From positions 1 to 26,885 of the forward strand of contig NZ_CAJLNI010000010.1 in the NCBI RefSeq assembly GCF_905207935.1: a stretch of DNA of 26,885 bases, read 5' to 3'. Shown piece by piece: positions 6,150-13,354 of this stretch (its first letter is position 1; each line of letters opens with the position of its first letter). A program made the translations under genes and the position numbers. The stretch is from an uncultured Haemophilus sp. Its GTDB lineage: Bacteria; Pseudomonadota; Gammaproteobacteria; Enterobacterales; Pasteurellaceae. The notes under the pieces are model-generated. The model was not told the origin of the DNA. It saw only the letters and a program-made list of their open reading frames with translations, and made no database searches.

Positions 6150-7994
6150 ATGTTTAATAAAATATTTTCATGGTTTGAAAACCGTTTAAATCCTTATCCG
6201 GAAAGCAATCCAACGACGCCTGAAAAAGGCTTGTTCCGTTTTATTTGGTCAAGCATTGATGGCATGAAAGGCTGGATCTTTTTACTCGCGGTATTGACGG
6301 TCGGTACCGGTGTGATGGAAGCCTTACTTTTCCAATTTATGGGATTATTGGTGGATTGGCTGGGTGCTTATTCACCAACCACACTTTGGCAAGAAAAAGG
6401 GCATTTGCTTGCCGGCATGGCAGCCTTGCTCATTTTCAGTATTGTATGGTCATTTGTGGGCGTGAATGTACGCTTACAAACGTTACAAGGGGTGTTTCCA
6501 ATGCGTTTGCGTTGGAATTTCCACCGTTTGATGCTGGGACAAAGCTTAAGTTTCTACCAAGATGAATTTGCAGGTCGTGTATCGGCGAAAGTGATGCAAA
6601 CTGCTCTTGCGGTGCGAGATACCGTCATGACCATTGCGGATATGCTGGTGTATGTTGCCGTCTATTTTATTACTTCAGGCTTGGTGCTTGCAGCTTTAGA
6701 TACTTGGTTTTTAGTGCCGTTTTTCTTATGGATTGTGGCATTTGTGACTATTTTACTCCTGCTTATTCCTCGTTTAGCAAAAACTGCACAACGACAAGCT
6801 GATGCGCGCTCTTTAATGACAGGACGTATTACGGATGCTTACTCAAATATTGCAACGGTGAAACTCTTTTCACATGATGCGAGAGAAGCCAATTATGCAA
6901 AACGTTCCATGGAAGAATTTATGGTCACCGTGCATGCACAGATGCGTTTGGGGAGTTCATTAGATACCTTAACTTATGCAACCAATATTTTCTTAACGTT
7001 AAGCACCGCGATTTTAGGCGTGGTGTTGTGGCAAAATGGTCAAGTCGGTGTGGGAGCAGTGGCTACAGCAACCGCGATGGCGTTACGTGTAAATGGCCTT
7101 TCTCGTTGGATTATGTGGGAATCAGCTCGTTTATTTGAAAATATCGGGACAGTGAATGATGGTATGGCAACACTAACCAAACCGCATACCATTGTTGATA
7201 AGCCAAATTGTGTTGCATTAGAAGTAAAACAAGGTGAGATCAAATTTAACAATGTTTCGTTTGCCTATGATCCGAATAAACCGTTACTTAACCATTTTAA
7301 TCTCACCATCAAACCGGGTGAAAAAGTGGGCTTAATTGGTCGTTCTGGTGCAGGTAAATCAACCATTGTAAATTTACTTCTACGTTTCTACGAAGCGCAA
7401 GAAGGTTCAATTACCATTGATGGTCAAAATATTTTAGATGTAAGCCAAGAAAGCCTTCGTCGTCAGATTGGTCTTGTAACACAAGATACCTCGCTTTTAC
7501 ACCGTTCGGTTCGCGATAACATTATTTATGGTCGCCCAACTGCGACGGACGAAGAAATGATAAATGCAGCTAAACGTGCGGAAGCGGCCGATTTCATTCC
7601 TTATCTCAGCGATGCTCAAGGCAGAAAAGGCTATGATGCTCATGTTGGTGAACGCGGGGTGAAACTGTCGGGTGGTCAACGTCAACGTATTGCCATTGCG
7701 CGTGTCATGTTAAAAGATGCACCAATTTTACTACTAGATGAAGCGACCAGTGCGCTAGACTCTGAAGTGGAAGTGGCGATCCAAGAAAGCCTCGACAAAA
7801 TGATGGAAAATAAAACGGTTATTGCCATTGCTCACCGTTTATCCACTATTGCGGCAATGGATCGTTTAATCGTGTTAGATAAAGGGCAAATTGTCGAGCA
7901 AGGGACTCACGCAGAGTTGCTTGAACAAAATGGTCTTTATGCTCGCCTTTGGAAACATCAAAGTGGTGGCTTCTTGAGTGAGCATGCCGAGTAA
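6150..7994 (+). CDS. ABC exporter, fused permease and ATP-binding domains
   Basis: This 614-residue half-transporter has an N-terminal six-helix exporter domain (about 40-330) followed by a nucleotide-binding domain (about 360-605). Visible ATPase motifs are Walker A GRSGAGKST (397-405), signature LSGGQ (506-510), Walker B ILLLDE (526-531) and the H-loop in AIAHRLSTI. It probably works as a homodimer in the inner membrane, since no partner half is adjacent. The substrate cannot be read from sequence; drug, lipid or peptide export are all possible. It sits downstream of the AraC regulator. I recall the H. influenzae counterpart as HI1051, an uncharacterised transporter. Confidence 0.92.
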   Translation: MFNKIFSWFENRLNPYPESNPTTPEKGLFRFIWSSIDGMKGWIFLLAVLTVGTGVMEALLFQFMGLLVDWLGAYSPTTLWQEKGHLLAGMAALLIFSIVWSFVGVNVRLQTLQGVFPMRLRWNFHRLMLGQSLSFYQDEFAGRVSAKVMQTALAVRDTVMTIADMLVYVAVYFITSGLVLAALDTWFLVPFFLWIVAFVTILLLLIPRLAKTAQRQADARSLMTGRITDAYSNIATVKLFSHDAREANYAKRSMEEFMVTVHAQMRLGSSLDTLTYATNIFLTLSTAILGVVLWQNGQVGVGAVATATAMALRVNGLSRWIMWESARLFENIGTVNDGMATLTKPHTIVDKPNCVALEVKQGEIKFNNVSFAYDPNKPLLNHFNLTIKPGEKVGLIGRSGAGKSTIVNLLLRFYEAQEGSITIDGQNILDVSQESLRRQIGLVTQDTSLLHRSVRDNIIYGRPTATDEEMINAAKRAEAADFIPYLSDAQGRKGYDAHVGERGVKLSGGQRQRIAIARVMLKDAPILLLDEATSALDSEVEVAIQESLDKMMENKTVIAIAHRLSTIAAMDRLIVLDKGQIVEQGTHAELLEQNGLYARLWKHQSGGFLSEHAE

Positions 7995-8044
7995 AACACA
8001 GGAAAAAATGACCGCACTTTGCAAAGGTGTAAATCTTGAGAGAG

Positions 8045-8124
8045 TTTAGATAGAGATTGAACTTTTCTCATAATTAGTGCGAATTTCCTTTGACTATTTT
8101 ATTGACAACAGGTAATATTCGCAC
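8045..8124 (+). promoter_or_regulatory. Candidate promoters and 8-bp inverted repeat before yceD-rpmF
   Basis: Two promoter solutions exist: TTTAGA (8045-8050), 18 bases, CATAAT (8069-8074); and TTGACT (8090-8095), 17 bases, TAATAT (8113-8118). A perfect inverted repeat, GTGCGAAT (8077-8084) and ATTCGCAC (8117-8124), brackets the second promoter and ends three bases before the yceD ATG. With the first promoter it would lie in the mRNA leader; with the second it would be a DNA operator. An uptake signal lies upstream (8011-8019). Confidence 0.4.
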
Positions 8125-8127
8125 CCT

Positions 8128-8652
8128 ATGCAAAAGGTAAAACTACCCCTAACCGTTGATCCGGTTAAAGACGCTCAACAAAGAATTGATTATGATGGTT
8201 ATTATACCGCTAGTCAGTTAGTGCGTTTAGCTGAATCTACGGGGAAAGTGCTCAGCGATGCACAGGTAACATTATCGTTTTATATTGATCCACAAAAATT
8301 AGTGGTGATGAAAGGGCAAGTACAAGTTGATGTCGAATTAGACTGTCAACGTTGTGGCGAACCATTCAAACAAACATTGGAATGTCATTTTATGTATAGT
8401 CCAGTGGCTAATTGGGATCAGGCTGATGACTTGCCGGAAATTTATGAGCCAATCGAATTTAATGAGTTTGGTGAAATAGATTTACTTGGTGCAGTGGAAG
8501 ACGAACTTATTTTAGCTCTACCGCTTGTCCCAATGCATTCATCTGAACACTGTGAAGTGTCCGCGCACGAACAGGTTTTTGGCGAATTGCCTGAAGAATT
8601 GGCAAAAAAACCGAACCCGTTCGCTGTATTAGCTAATTTAAAGCAAAAGTAA
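8128..8652 (+). CDS. yceD: YceD/DUF177 family protein, linked to 23S rRNA processing or accumulation
   Basis: This 174-residue cytoplasmic protein is the DUF177 (YceD) family member that is nearly always next to rpmF. Bacterial and plant relatives have been linked to 23S rRNA accumulation or processing. The conserved core VELDCQRCGEPF and the C-terminal LALPLVPMHSSEHC region, with two further Cys/His positions, are visible, as is the typical end PFAVLANLKQK. The ATG has only a weak ribosome site and lies three bases after an inverted-repeat arm. The next gene, rpmF, starts 22 bases after its stop, so the two are co-transcribed. Confidence 0.9.
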   Translation: MQKVKLPLTVDPVKDAQQRIDYDGYYTASQLVRLAESTGKVLSDAQVTLSFYIDPQKLVVMKGQVQVDVELDCQRCGEPFKQTLECHFMYSPVANWDQADDLPEIYEPIEFNEFGEIDLLGAVEDELILALPLVPMHSSEHCEVSAHEQVFGELPEELAKKPNPFAVLANLKQK

Positions 8653-8674
8653 ATTAAATTTAGGAGTATAGCCA

Positions 8675-8845
8675 ATGGCTGTTCAACAAAACAAAAAATC
8701 TCGTTCACGTCGTGATATGCGTCGTTCACACGATGCATTAACTACTGCTGCAGTATCAGTGGATAAAGCAAGCGGTGAAACTCACTTACGCCACCACGTA
8801 ACTGCTGACGGTTACTACCGTGGTCGCAAAGTGATCAATAAGTAA
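8675..8845 (+). CDS. rpmF: 50S ribosomal protein L32
   Basis: This 56-codon gene is in a good frame from ATG at 8675 to TAA at 8845, preceded by AGGAG (8662-8666). The product begins [21 protein letters not shown] and ends [11 protein letters not shown], the standard L32 pattern, with a basic N-terminus that threads into rRNA. It has no CxxC zinc pairs, like the E. coli form. L32 is part of the large ribosomal subunit. The yceD-rpmF-plsX order links ribosome supply to membrane lipid synthesis, as in E. coli. Confidence 0.97.
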
Positions 8846-8866
8846 TTTTACTTATAAGGTATTCAC

Positions 8867-9886
8867 TTGAACCGTCTAACCTTAGCGTTAGATGTGATGG
8901 GCGGGGACATTGGTCCCCGTATTACTATCCCCGCATCTCTTTCAGCGTTGGAAGCAGATCCAATGCTCTCTTTAGTGCTGTTTGGCAATAGCCAACAAAT
9001 TTCCCCTTTACTGGAAAATGCACCTTCTTCTCTTTTAGAACGTATTCAAATTCATCATTGCACTAAGACTATTGATAACAATCAAGGTATTTCTCATGCA
9101 TTGCGTCATAGCAAAGGCACGTCGATGCGTTTAGCGATTGAAATGGTTCAGAAAGGAGAGGCACAAGGTTGTGTGAGCGCAGGAAATACGGGCGCATTGA
9201 TGGGATTGTCAAAGGTACTCTTACAGCCTTTAGAAGGAATTCAACGCCCAGCGTTGGTATCCTTATTACCGTCGATGACGGGTGATAAAACCGTGATGTT
9301 AGATTTAGGCGCAAACGTAGAATGCTCTGCTCAAAATCTTTATGAATTTGCCGTCATGGGCTCGATCTTTGCCGAAAACCGATTGAACTTAGTTTATCCA
9401 CGTATTGCCTTACTCAATATTGGTGTGGAAGAAATTAAAGGACATCAATCCATTCGTGAAGCCGCGAATTTATTAGAAAAATCGACCGCACTTAATTATA
9501 CCGGCTTTATTGAAGGTAACTTTTTATTAAATGGTGTGGCTGATGTGATCGTGAGTGATGGGTTTTCGGGAAATATTGCATTAAAAACCCTTGAAGGGGC
9601 AGCTAAGAATCTGTTATCTCTTCTGAAAGGAAAAGAAAAACAGCCTATTTTTAAATCATTTGCCAAATTTATTCTGCGTTTTTTCTTTAAGGATGCTTAT
9701 CATCGCTTGAAACGCATTAACCCAGATGAATATAATGGGGCATCTTTACTCGGATTAACGGCTGTTGTGGTGAAAAGTCATGGCGGCGCAAATGTGGATG
9801 CATTTGCTCGTGCAATTGCGGATGCAGCTTTACAAGCTCGTTTGCAAATTCCACAAAAAATCTTGGCGGGTTTACAACGTTATTAA
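8867..9886 (+). CDS. plsX: Phosphate acyltransferase PlsX
   Basis: PlsX makes acyl-phosphate from acyl-ACP for phospholipid synthesis and is a peripheral membrane enzyme. The 339-residue protein shows the family start RLTLALDVMGGD, the CVSAGNTGALMGL segment, LDLGANVEC, ALLNIGVEEIKG, DGFSGNIALKT and the C-terminal GLTAVVVKSHGGA. The only start that keeps the conserved N-terminus is TTG at 8867, preceded by TAAGGT (8855-8860); the next in-frame ATG would delete the DVMGGD motif's front. It lies 21 bases after rpmF and 18 before fabH. One uptake signal is internal (9485-9493). Its C-terminus is somewhat shorter than that of E. coli PlsX. Confidence 0.95.
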   Translation: MNRLTLALDVMGGDIGPRITIPASLSALEADPMLSLVLFGNSQQISPLLENAPSSLLERIQIHHCTKTIDNNQGISHALRHSKGTSMRLAIEMVQKGEAQGCVSAGNTGALMGLSKVLLQPLEGIQRPALVSLLPSMTGDKTVMLDLGANVECSAQNLYEFAVMGSIFAENRLNLVYPRIALLNIGVEEIKGHQSIREAANLLEKSTALNYTGFIEGNFLLNGVADVIVSDGFSGNIALKTLEGAAKNLLSLLKGKEKQPIFKSFAKFILRFFFKDAYHRLKRINPDEYNGASLLGLTAVVVKSHGGANVDAFARAIADAALQARLQIPQKILAGLQRY

Positions 9887-9904
9887 TTAATAAGTTTTGA
9901 TATT

Positions 9905-10855
9905 ATGAATAGTAGAATTTTATCCACCGGTAGCTATTTGCCGAGCCATATTCGTACCAATGCGGATTTGGAAAAAATGGTTGATACTTCAGATGAATGG
10001 ATCGTGACGCGTTCTGGCATTCGTGAACGTCGTATTGCTGCAACAGATGAAACTGTCGCAACAATGGGATGTGAAGCAGCTAAAAAAGCACTTGAAATGG
10101 CCAATCTTGATCCTCAAGAAATTGAGTTGATTATCGTTGCGACAACCAGTGGTTCTCACGCTTATCCAAGTTCAGCTTGTCAAGTTCAAGGTTTATTAGG
10201 CATTGAAGATGCGATTTCTTTTGATTTAGCAGCGGCTTGTACCGGTTTTGTTTATGCTTTAGGCGTAGCGGATAAATTTATTCGTTCAGGCAGCGTGAAA
10301 AAAGCTCTTGTTATTGGTGCGGATCTTAACTCGCGTAAATTAGACGAAACTGATCGTAGTACTGTTGTGTTGTTTGGTGATGGTGCGGGTGCTGTGATCT
10401 TAGAAGCATCAGAGCAAGAAGGCATTATTTCAACGCATTTACATGCATCGCCAGATAACAATGCGGCATTGCAACTTCCACAAGCAGAACGTGGCGTGGA
10501 GAAGTCGGGCTATATTGAAATGCAAGGTAATGAAACCTTTAAATTAGCGGTACGTGAGCTTTCTAATGTGGTGGAAGAAACCCTTTCTGCTAATAATCTC
10601 CAAAAAACAGATATCGACTGGCTTGTGCCACATCAAGCGAATTTACGTATTATCACCGCGACAGCGAAAAAATTAGAGATGGATATGTCGCAAGTCGTGG
10701 TAACGCTTGATCGTACAGCGAATACCAGTGCGGCGACTGTACCAACCGCTTTAGATGAAGCGGTGCGTGATGGCCGAATTCAACGCGGTCAATTGCTTTT
10801 ACTCGAAGCTTTTGGCGGTGGTTGGACTTGGGGTTCAGCATTGGTGCGATTCTAA
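9905..10855 (+). CDS. fabH: 3-oxoacyl-[ACP] synthase III (KAS III)
   Basis: FabH condenses acetyl-CoA with malonyl-ACP to start type II fatty-acid synthesis in the cytoplasm. The 316-residue protein has the full catalytic triad: Cys112 in AACTGF, His243 in VPHQAN and Asn273 in ANTSAAT, at or one residue off E. coli numbering. The glycine-rich C-terminus FGGGWTWGSALVRF is intact. The ribosome site is weak and the gene follows plsX by 18 bases, so coupled translation is likely. A hairpin of two uptake signals lies between this gene and fabD. Confidence 0.97.
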   Translation: MNSRILSTGSYLPSHIRTNADLEKMVDTSDEWIVTRSGIRERRIAATDETVATMGCEAAKKALEMANLDPQEIELIIVATTSGSHAYPSSACQVQGLLGIEDAISFDLAAACTGFVYALGVADKFIRSGSVKKALVIGADLNSRKLDETDRSTVVLFGDGAGAVILEASEQEGIISTHLHASPDNNAALQLPQAERGVEKSGYIEMQGNETFKLAVRELSNVVEETLSANNLQKTDIDWLVPHQANLRIITATAKKLEMDMSQVVVTLDRTANTSAATVPTALDEAVRDGRIQRGQLLLLEAFGGGWTWGSALVRF

Positions 10856-10885
10856 TTAATTTGTTAGAATCCCGACAGAATTTTA

Positions 10886-10913
10886 AAAGTGCGGTTAAAT
10901 TTGACCGCACTTT
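10886..10913. terminator. Inverted pair of uptake signals forming a hairpin between fabH and fabD
   Basis: AAAGTGCGGT (10886-10895) and ACCGCACTTT (10904-10913) are exact reverse complements with a 9-base loop TTAAATTTG. In RNA this is a stable 10-bp stem ending in UUU, the known form of uptake signals doubling as terminators in Haemophilus. It lies inside an apparent fab operon, so it is more likely a partial terminator or processing site than a full stop. Confidence 0.6.
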
Positions 10914-10947
10914 CAACATTTAAACGATGAAGAAATAGGAAGAAAAC

Positions 10948-11886
10948 ATGAAAAAATTCGCAATGGTTTTTCCAGGACAAGGTTCTCAAGCTGTTGGCAT
11001 GTTAGCTGATCTTGCTAACGAATATCCGGTAGTCACCGAAACTTTTAAACAAGCATCTGAAGCGCTTGGCTATGATTTATGGAACTTGGTTCAACAAGGG
11101 CCAGCAGAAGAATTAAATAAAACTTGGCAAACTCAGCCGGCATTATTAGCGGCATCCGTTGCGATCTTCCGTGTATGGCAAGAAAAATACCCACAATTGC
11201 AACCAAGTGTGATGGCTGGTCACAGTTTAGGTGAATATTCAGCATTAGTTTGTGCAGGTGTCATTGATTTTAAAGATGCGATTAAATTAGTGGAATTACG
11301 CGGTAAATTAATGCAACAAGCAGTACCAGAAGGTACTGGTGCAATGTATGCGATTATTGGCTTAGATAATGAAGCGATTATCAATGCATGTAAACAAGCC
11401 GAGCAAGGCGAAGTGGTATCTGCGGTAAACTTTAACTCACCAGGTCAAGTAGTCATTGCTGGAGCGAAAGAAGCGGTAGAACGTGCAGCAGCATTATGTA
11501 AAGAAGCGGGTGCAAAACGTGCTTTACCATTAGCGGTAAGCGTGCCTTCACATTGTGCATTAATGAAACCAGCAGCAGAACAATTGGCCGTAACACTTGA
11601 AGGCATTACGCTTAATGCGCCAGCAACACCAGTATTAAACAACGTGGATGTCAAAGCGGAAACAGAAAGTGCAGAAATTCGTACCGCACTTATTCGTCAG
11701 TTATATAGCCCAGTTCGTTGGACTGAAACCGTTGAGAAAATGGCGCAAGATGGCGTAGAAGTTTTAGTTGAAATCGGCCCAGGTAAAGTATTAAACGGTT
11801 TAACAAAACGTATCGTGGCAGAATTACAAGCAACATCAGTAAATGATGCAGCATCATTAGATGCTGTTGAAGCATTATTAGCATAA
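10948..11886 (+). CDS. fabD: Malonyl-CoA:ACP transacylase
   Basis: FabD moves malonyl from CoA to ACP, supplying the extender unit for fatty-acid synthesis. The 312-residue protein starts KKFAMVFPGQGSQAVGM, carries the nucleophile Ser93 in GHSLGE, the catalytic His202 in VPSHCALM, and the GQVVIAG segment. It has a clear AGGAAG ribosome site. It precedes fabG by 13 bases. An uptake signal is in the coding region (11683-11691). Length and motifs match the family. Confidence 0.97.
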   Translation: MKKFAMVFPGQGSQAVGMLADLANEYPVVTETFKQASEALGYDLWNLVQQGPAEELNKTWQTQPALLAASVAIFRVWQEKYPQLQPSVMAGHSLGEYSALVCAGVIDFKDAIKLVELRGKLMQQAVPEGTGAMYAIIGLDNEAIINACKQAEQGEVVSAVNFNSPGQVVIAGAKEAVERAAALCKEAGAKRALPLAVSVPSHCALMKPAAEQLAVTLEGITLNAPATPVLNNVDVKAETESAEIRTALIRQLYSPVRWTETVEKMAQDGVEVLVEIGPGKVLNGLTKRIVAELQATSVNDAASLDAVEALLA

Positions 11887-11899
11887 AAGGGGATTAAAA

Positions 11900-12628
11900 A
11901 TGCAAAATAAAATCGCATTAGTGACAGGTGCAACACGTGGTATTGGCCGCGCAATTGCAGAAGAATTAGCATCAAAAGGTGCATTTGTAATTGGTACCGC
12001 AACCTCTGAAAAAGGTGCTGATACAATTTCAGCTTACCTTGGCGATAAAGGTAAAGGTTTAGTATTAAATGTGGCAGACAAAGAAAGTATTGATGCCGTA
12101 TTAGAACAAATTAAAGAACAATTCGGTGATATTGATATCCTCGTGAATAACGCAGGTATCACTCGTGATAACTTATTAATGCGTATGAAAGATGAAGAAT
12201 GGTTCGATATTATGCAAACCAACTTAACTTCTGTATTCCATCTTTCTAAAGCGATGTTACGTTCCATGATGAAAAAACGTTTCGGTCGTATCATTACTAT
12301 CGGTTCAGTGGTGGGCTCAATGGGTAACCCTGGTCAATCTAACTACTGTGCCGCAAAAGCCGGCTTAATTGGTTTTTCTAAAGGCTTAGCAAAAGAAGTG
12401 GCATCACGTGGTATTACTGTAAACGTTGTGGCTCCAGGCTTTATCGCAACAGATATGACAGAAGTGCTTACTGAAGAACAAAAAGCGGGTATTCTTGGTA
12501 ATGTCCCAGCTGGTCGTTTAGGTGAGCCAAAAGATATCGCAAAAGCGGTAGCGTTTTTAGCTTCTGACGATGCGGCTTATATTACCGGTACCACATTACA
12601 TGTGAATGGTGGCTTATATATGAGCTAA
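11900..12628 (+). CDS. fabG: 3-oxoacyl-[ACP] reductase
   Basis: FabG uses NADPH to reduce 3-oxoacyl-ACP in the elongation cycle. The 242-residue short-chain dehydrogenase has the cofactor motif TGATRGIG (9-16), the NNAG motif (83-86) and the catalytic set Ser136, Tyr149 and Lys153 (SNYCAAK). The C-terminus GTTLHVNGGLYMS is typical. A residue often Ala in other enterics is Cys150 beside the catalytic Tyr. It follows fabD by 13 bases with an AGGGGA-like ribosome site. A 217-base gap separates it from acpP. Confidence 0.97.
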   Translation: MQNKIALVTGATRGIGRAIAEELASKGAFVIGTATSEKGADTISAYLGDKGKGLVLNVADKESIDAVLEQIKEQFGDIDILVNNAGITRDNLLMRMKDEEWFDIMQTNLTSVFHLSKAMLRSMMKKRFGRIITIGSVVGSMGNPGQSNYCAAKAGLIGFSKGLAKEVASRGITVNVVAPGFIATDMTEVLTEEQKAGILGNVPAGRLGEPKDIAKAVAFLASDDAAYITGTTLHVNGGLYMS

Positions 12629-12776
12629 CCCTTTCATGGGGATATATGAGTGATTTTGTCTATAACATATAGCAAAGCAGTTTAGTTAATGATAAAATCC
12701 CAATCGCAATGTAACTTTTTCTCTGTATGTGTTTTTACATTGCCTGTTTTTTGTGGTGCGACCACCTAAGAAATAG

Positions 12777-12804
12777 TTGCAACTTTATCAAAAATGCATA
12801 CACT
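12777..12804 (+). promoter_or_regulatory. Candidate acpP promoter in the fabG-acpP gap
   Basis: TTGCAA (12777-12782) and TACACT (12799-12804) are each 4/6 matches separated by 16 bases, 41 bases before the acpP ATG. The 217-base gap is otherwise AT-rich, with a small GTGGT-GCG-ACCAC hairpin lacking a T run and one uptake-signal variant (12806-12814). A separate promoter is expected because ACP is needed in far larger amounts than the other Fab proteins. Confidence 0.25.
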
Positions 12805-12845
12805 AACCGCTCTTAAATGAGTTAAAACAACAATAGGAAAAACAA

Positions 12846-13076
12846 ATGAGTATTGAAGAACGCGTGAAAAAAATCATCGTTGAACAATTAGGTGTTAAAG
12901 AAGAAGACGTAAAACCAGAAGCTTCTTTCGTTGAAGATTTAGGTGCGGACTCTTTAGATACAGTTGAATTAGTAATGGCTTTAGAAGAAGAATTCGATAT
13001 CGAAATTCCTGATGAAGAAGCTGAAAAAATCACAACTGTTCAATCTGCGATTGACTACGTTCAAAACAATCAGTAA
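12846..13076 (+). CDS. acpP: Acyl carrier protein
   Basis: ACP carries growing acyl chains on a phosphopantetheine arm. The 76-residue acidic protein has the attachment site Ser36 in GADSLDTVELVMALEEEF, the hallmark of AcpP. It lacks one residue near the N-terminus compared with E. coli (SIEERV versus STIEERV). The ribosome site is AGGAAA. It has its own terminator and a long upstream gap, so it is probably the last, most strongly expressed gene of the fab cluster. Confidence 0.98.
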   Translation: MSIEERVKKIIVEQLGVKEEDVKPEASFVEDLGADSLDTVELVMALEEEFDIEIPDEEAEKITTVQSAIDYVQNNQ

Positions 13077-13084
13077 TTTTTAAG

Positions 13085-13116
13085 TTGGGCGATCTTTTAG
13101 GTCGCCTAATTTTTTT
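13085..13116 (+). terminator. Intrinsic terminator of acpP
   Basis: TTGGGCGATC (13085-13094) pairs with GGTCGCCTAA (13100-13109), including two G-U pairs, and is followed by seven T (13110-13116). It begins nine bases after the acpP stop. Confidence 0.85.
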
Positions 13117-13245
13117 CTTTAAATTTCTTTTCTACATTCTTTATCTTCAAATAAAAAAATATATCTAAATCTCTTAAATTTCTGACCGCACTTTCCTTTT
13201 TTAATCTTTCTCAGATTTGCTTTTATTATTAAGTCCCTTTATTTT

Positions 13246-13284
13246 TTGATTTAAAACAAGATTTACCTTAAAAGTACTTATTAT
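13246..13284 (+). promoter_or_regulatory. FNR-like box and -10 of the dcuB gene
   Basis: TTGAT-TTAA-AACAA (13246-13259) matches the FNR consensus TTGAT-N4-ATCAA at 9 of 10 positions. TATTAT (13279-13284), a 5/6 match to a -10 box, follows so that the expected transcription start (about 13290-13293) places the FNR centre near -40, the class II activating position. No -35 box is evident, as usual for such promoters. Anaerobic induction by FNR is known for E. coli dcuB. The rest of the 13117-13354 gap is AT-rich and holds one uptake signal (13185-13193) and an inverted repeat. Confidence 0.55.
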
Positions 13285-13289
13285 GAGTT

Positions 13290-13318
13290 AATTTTGATGC
13301 TAGTATTCGATCAAAATT
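13290..13318. promoter_or_regulatory. Perfect 9-bp inverted repeat at the dcuB transcription start
   Basis: AATTTTGAT (13290-13298) and ATCAAAATT (13310-13318) are exact reverse complements separated by 11 bases, so half-site centres are 20 bp (two helical turns) apart. It sits at or just after the predicted start of the FNR-type transcript and could be an operator, or a 5' stem in the mRNA. Confidence 0.5.
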
Positions 13319-13354
13319 TTTTCTAATTAACCATAAAATGATTCGGAGTATCTT

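Noticed and set aside
11697..12026. Minus-strand open frame over the fabD-fabG junction
   Set aside because: It is opposite two certain genes, with leucine-rich low-complexity protein typical of antisense frames.
12753..12765. GTGGT-GCG-ACCAC hairpin in the fabG-acpP gap as a terminator
   Set aside because: The stem is only five pairs and no T run follows on either strand.
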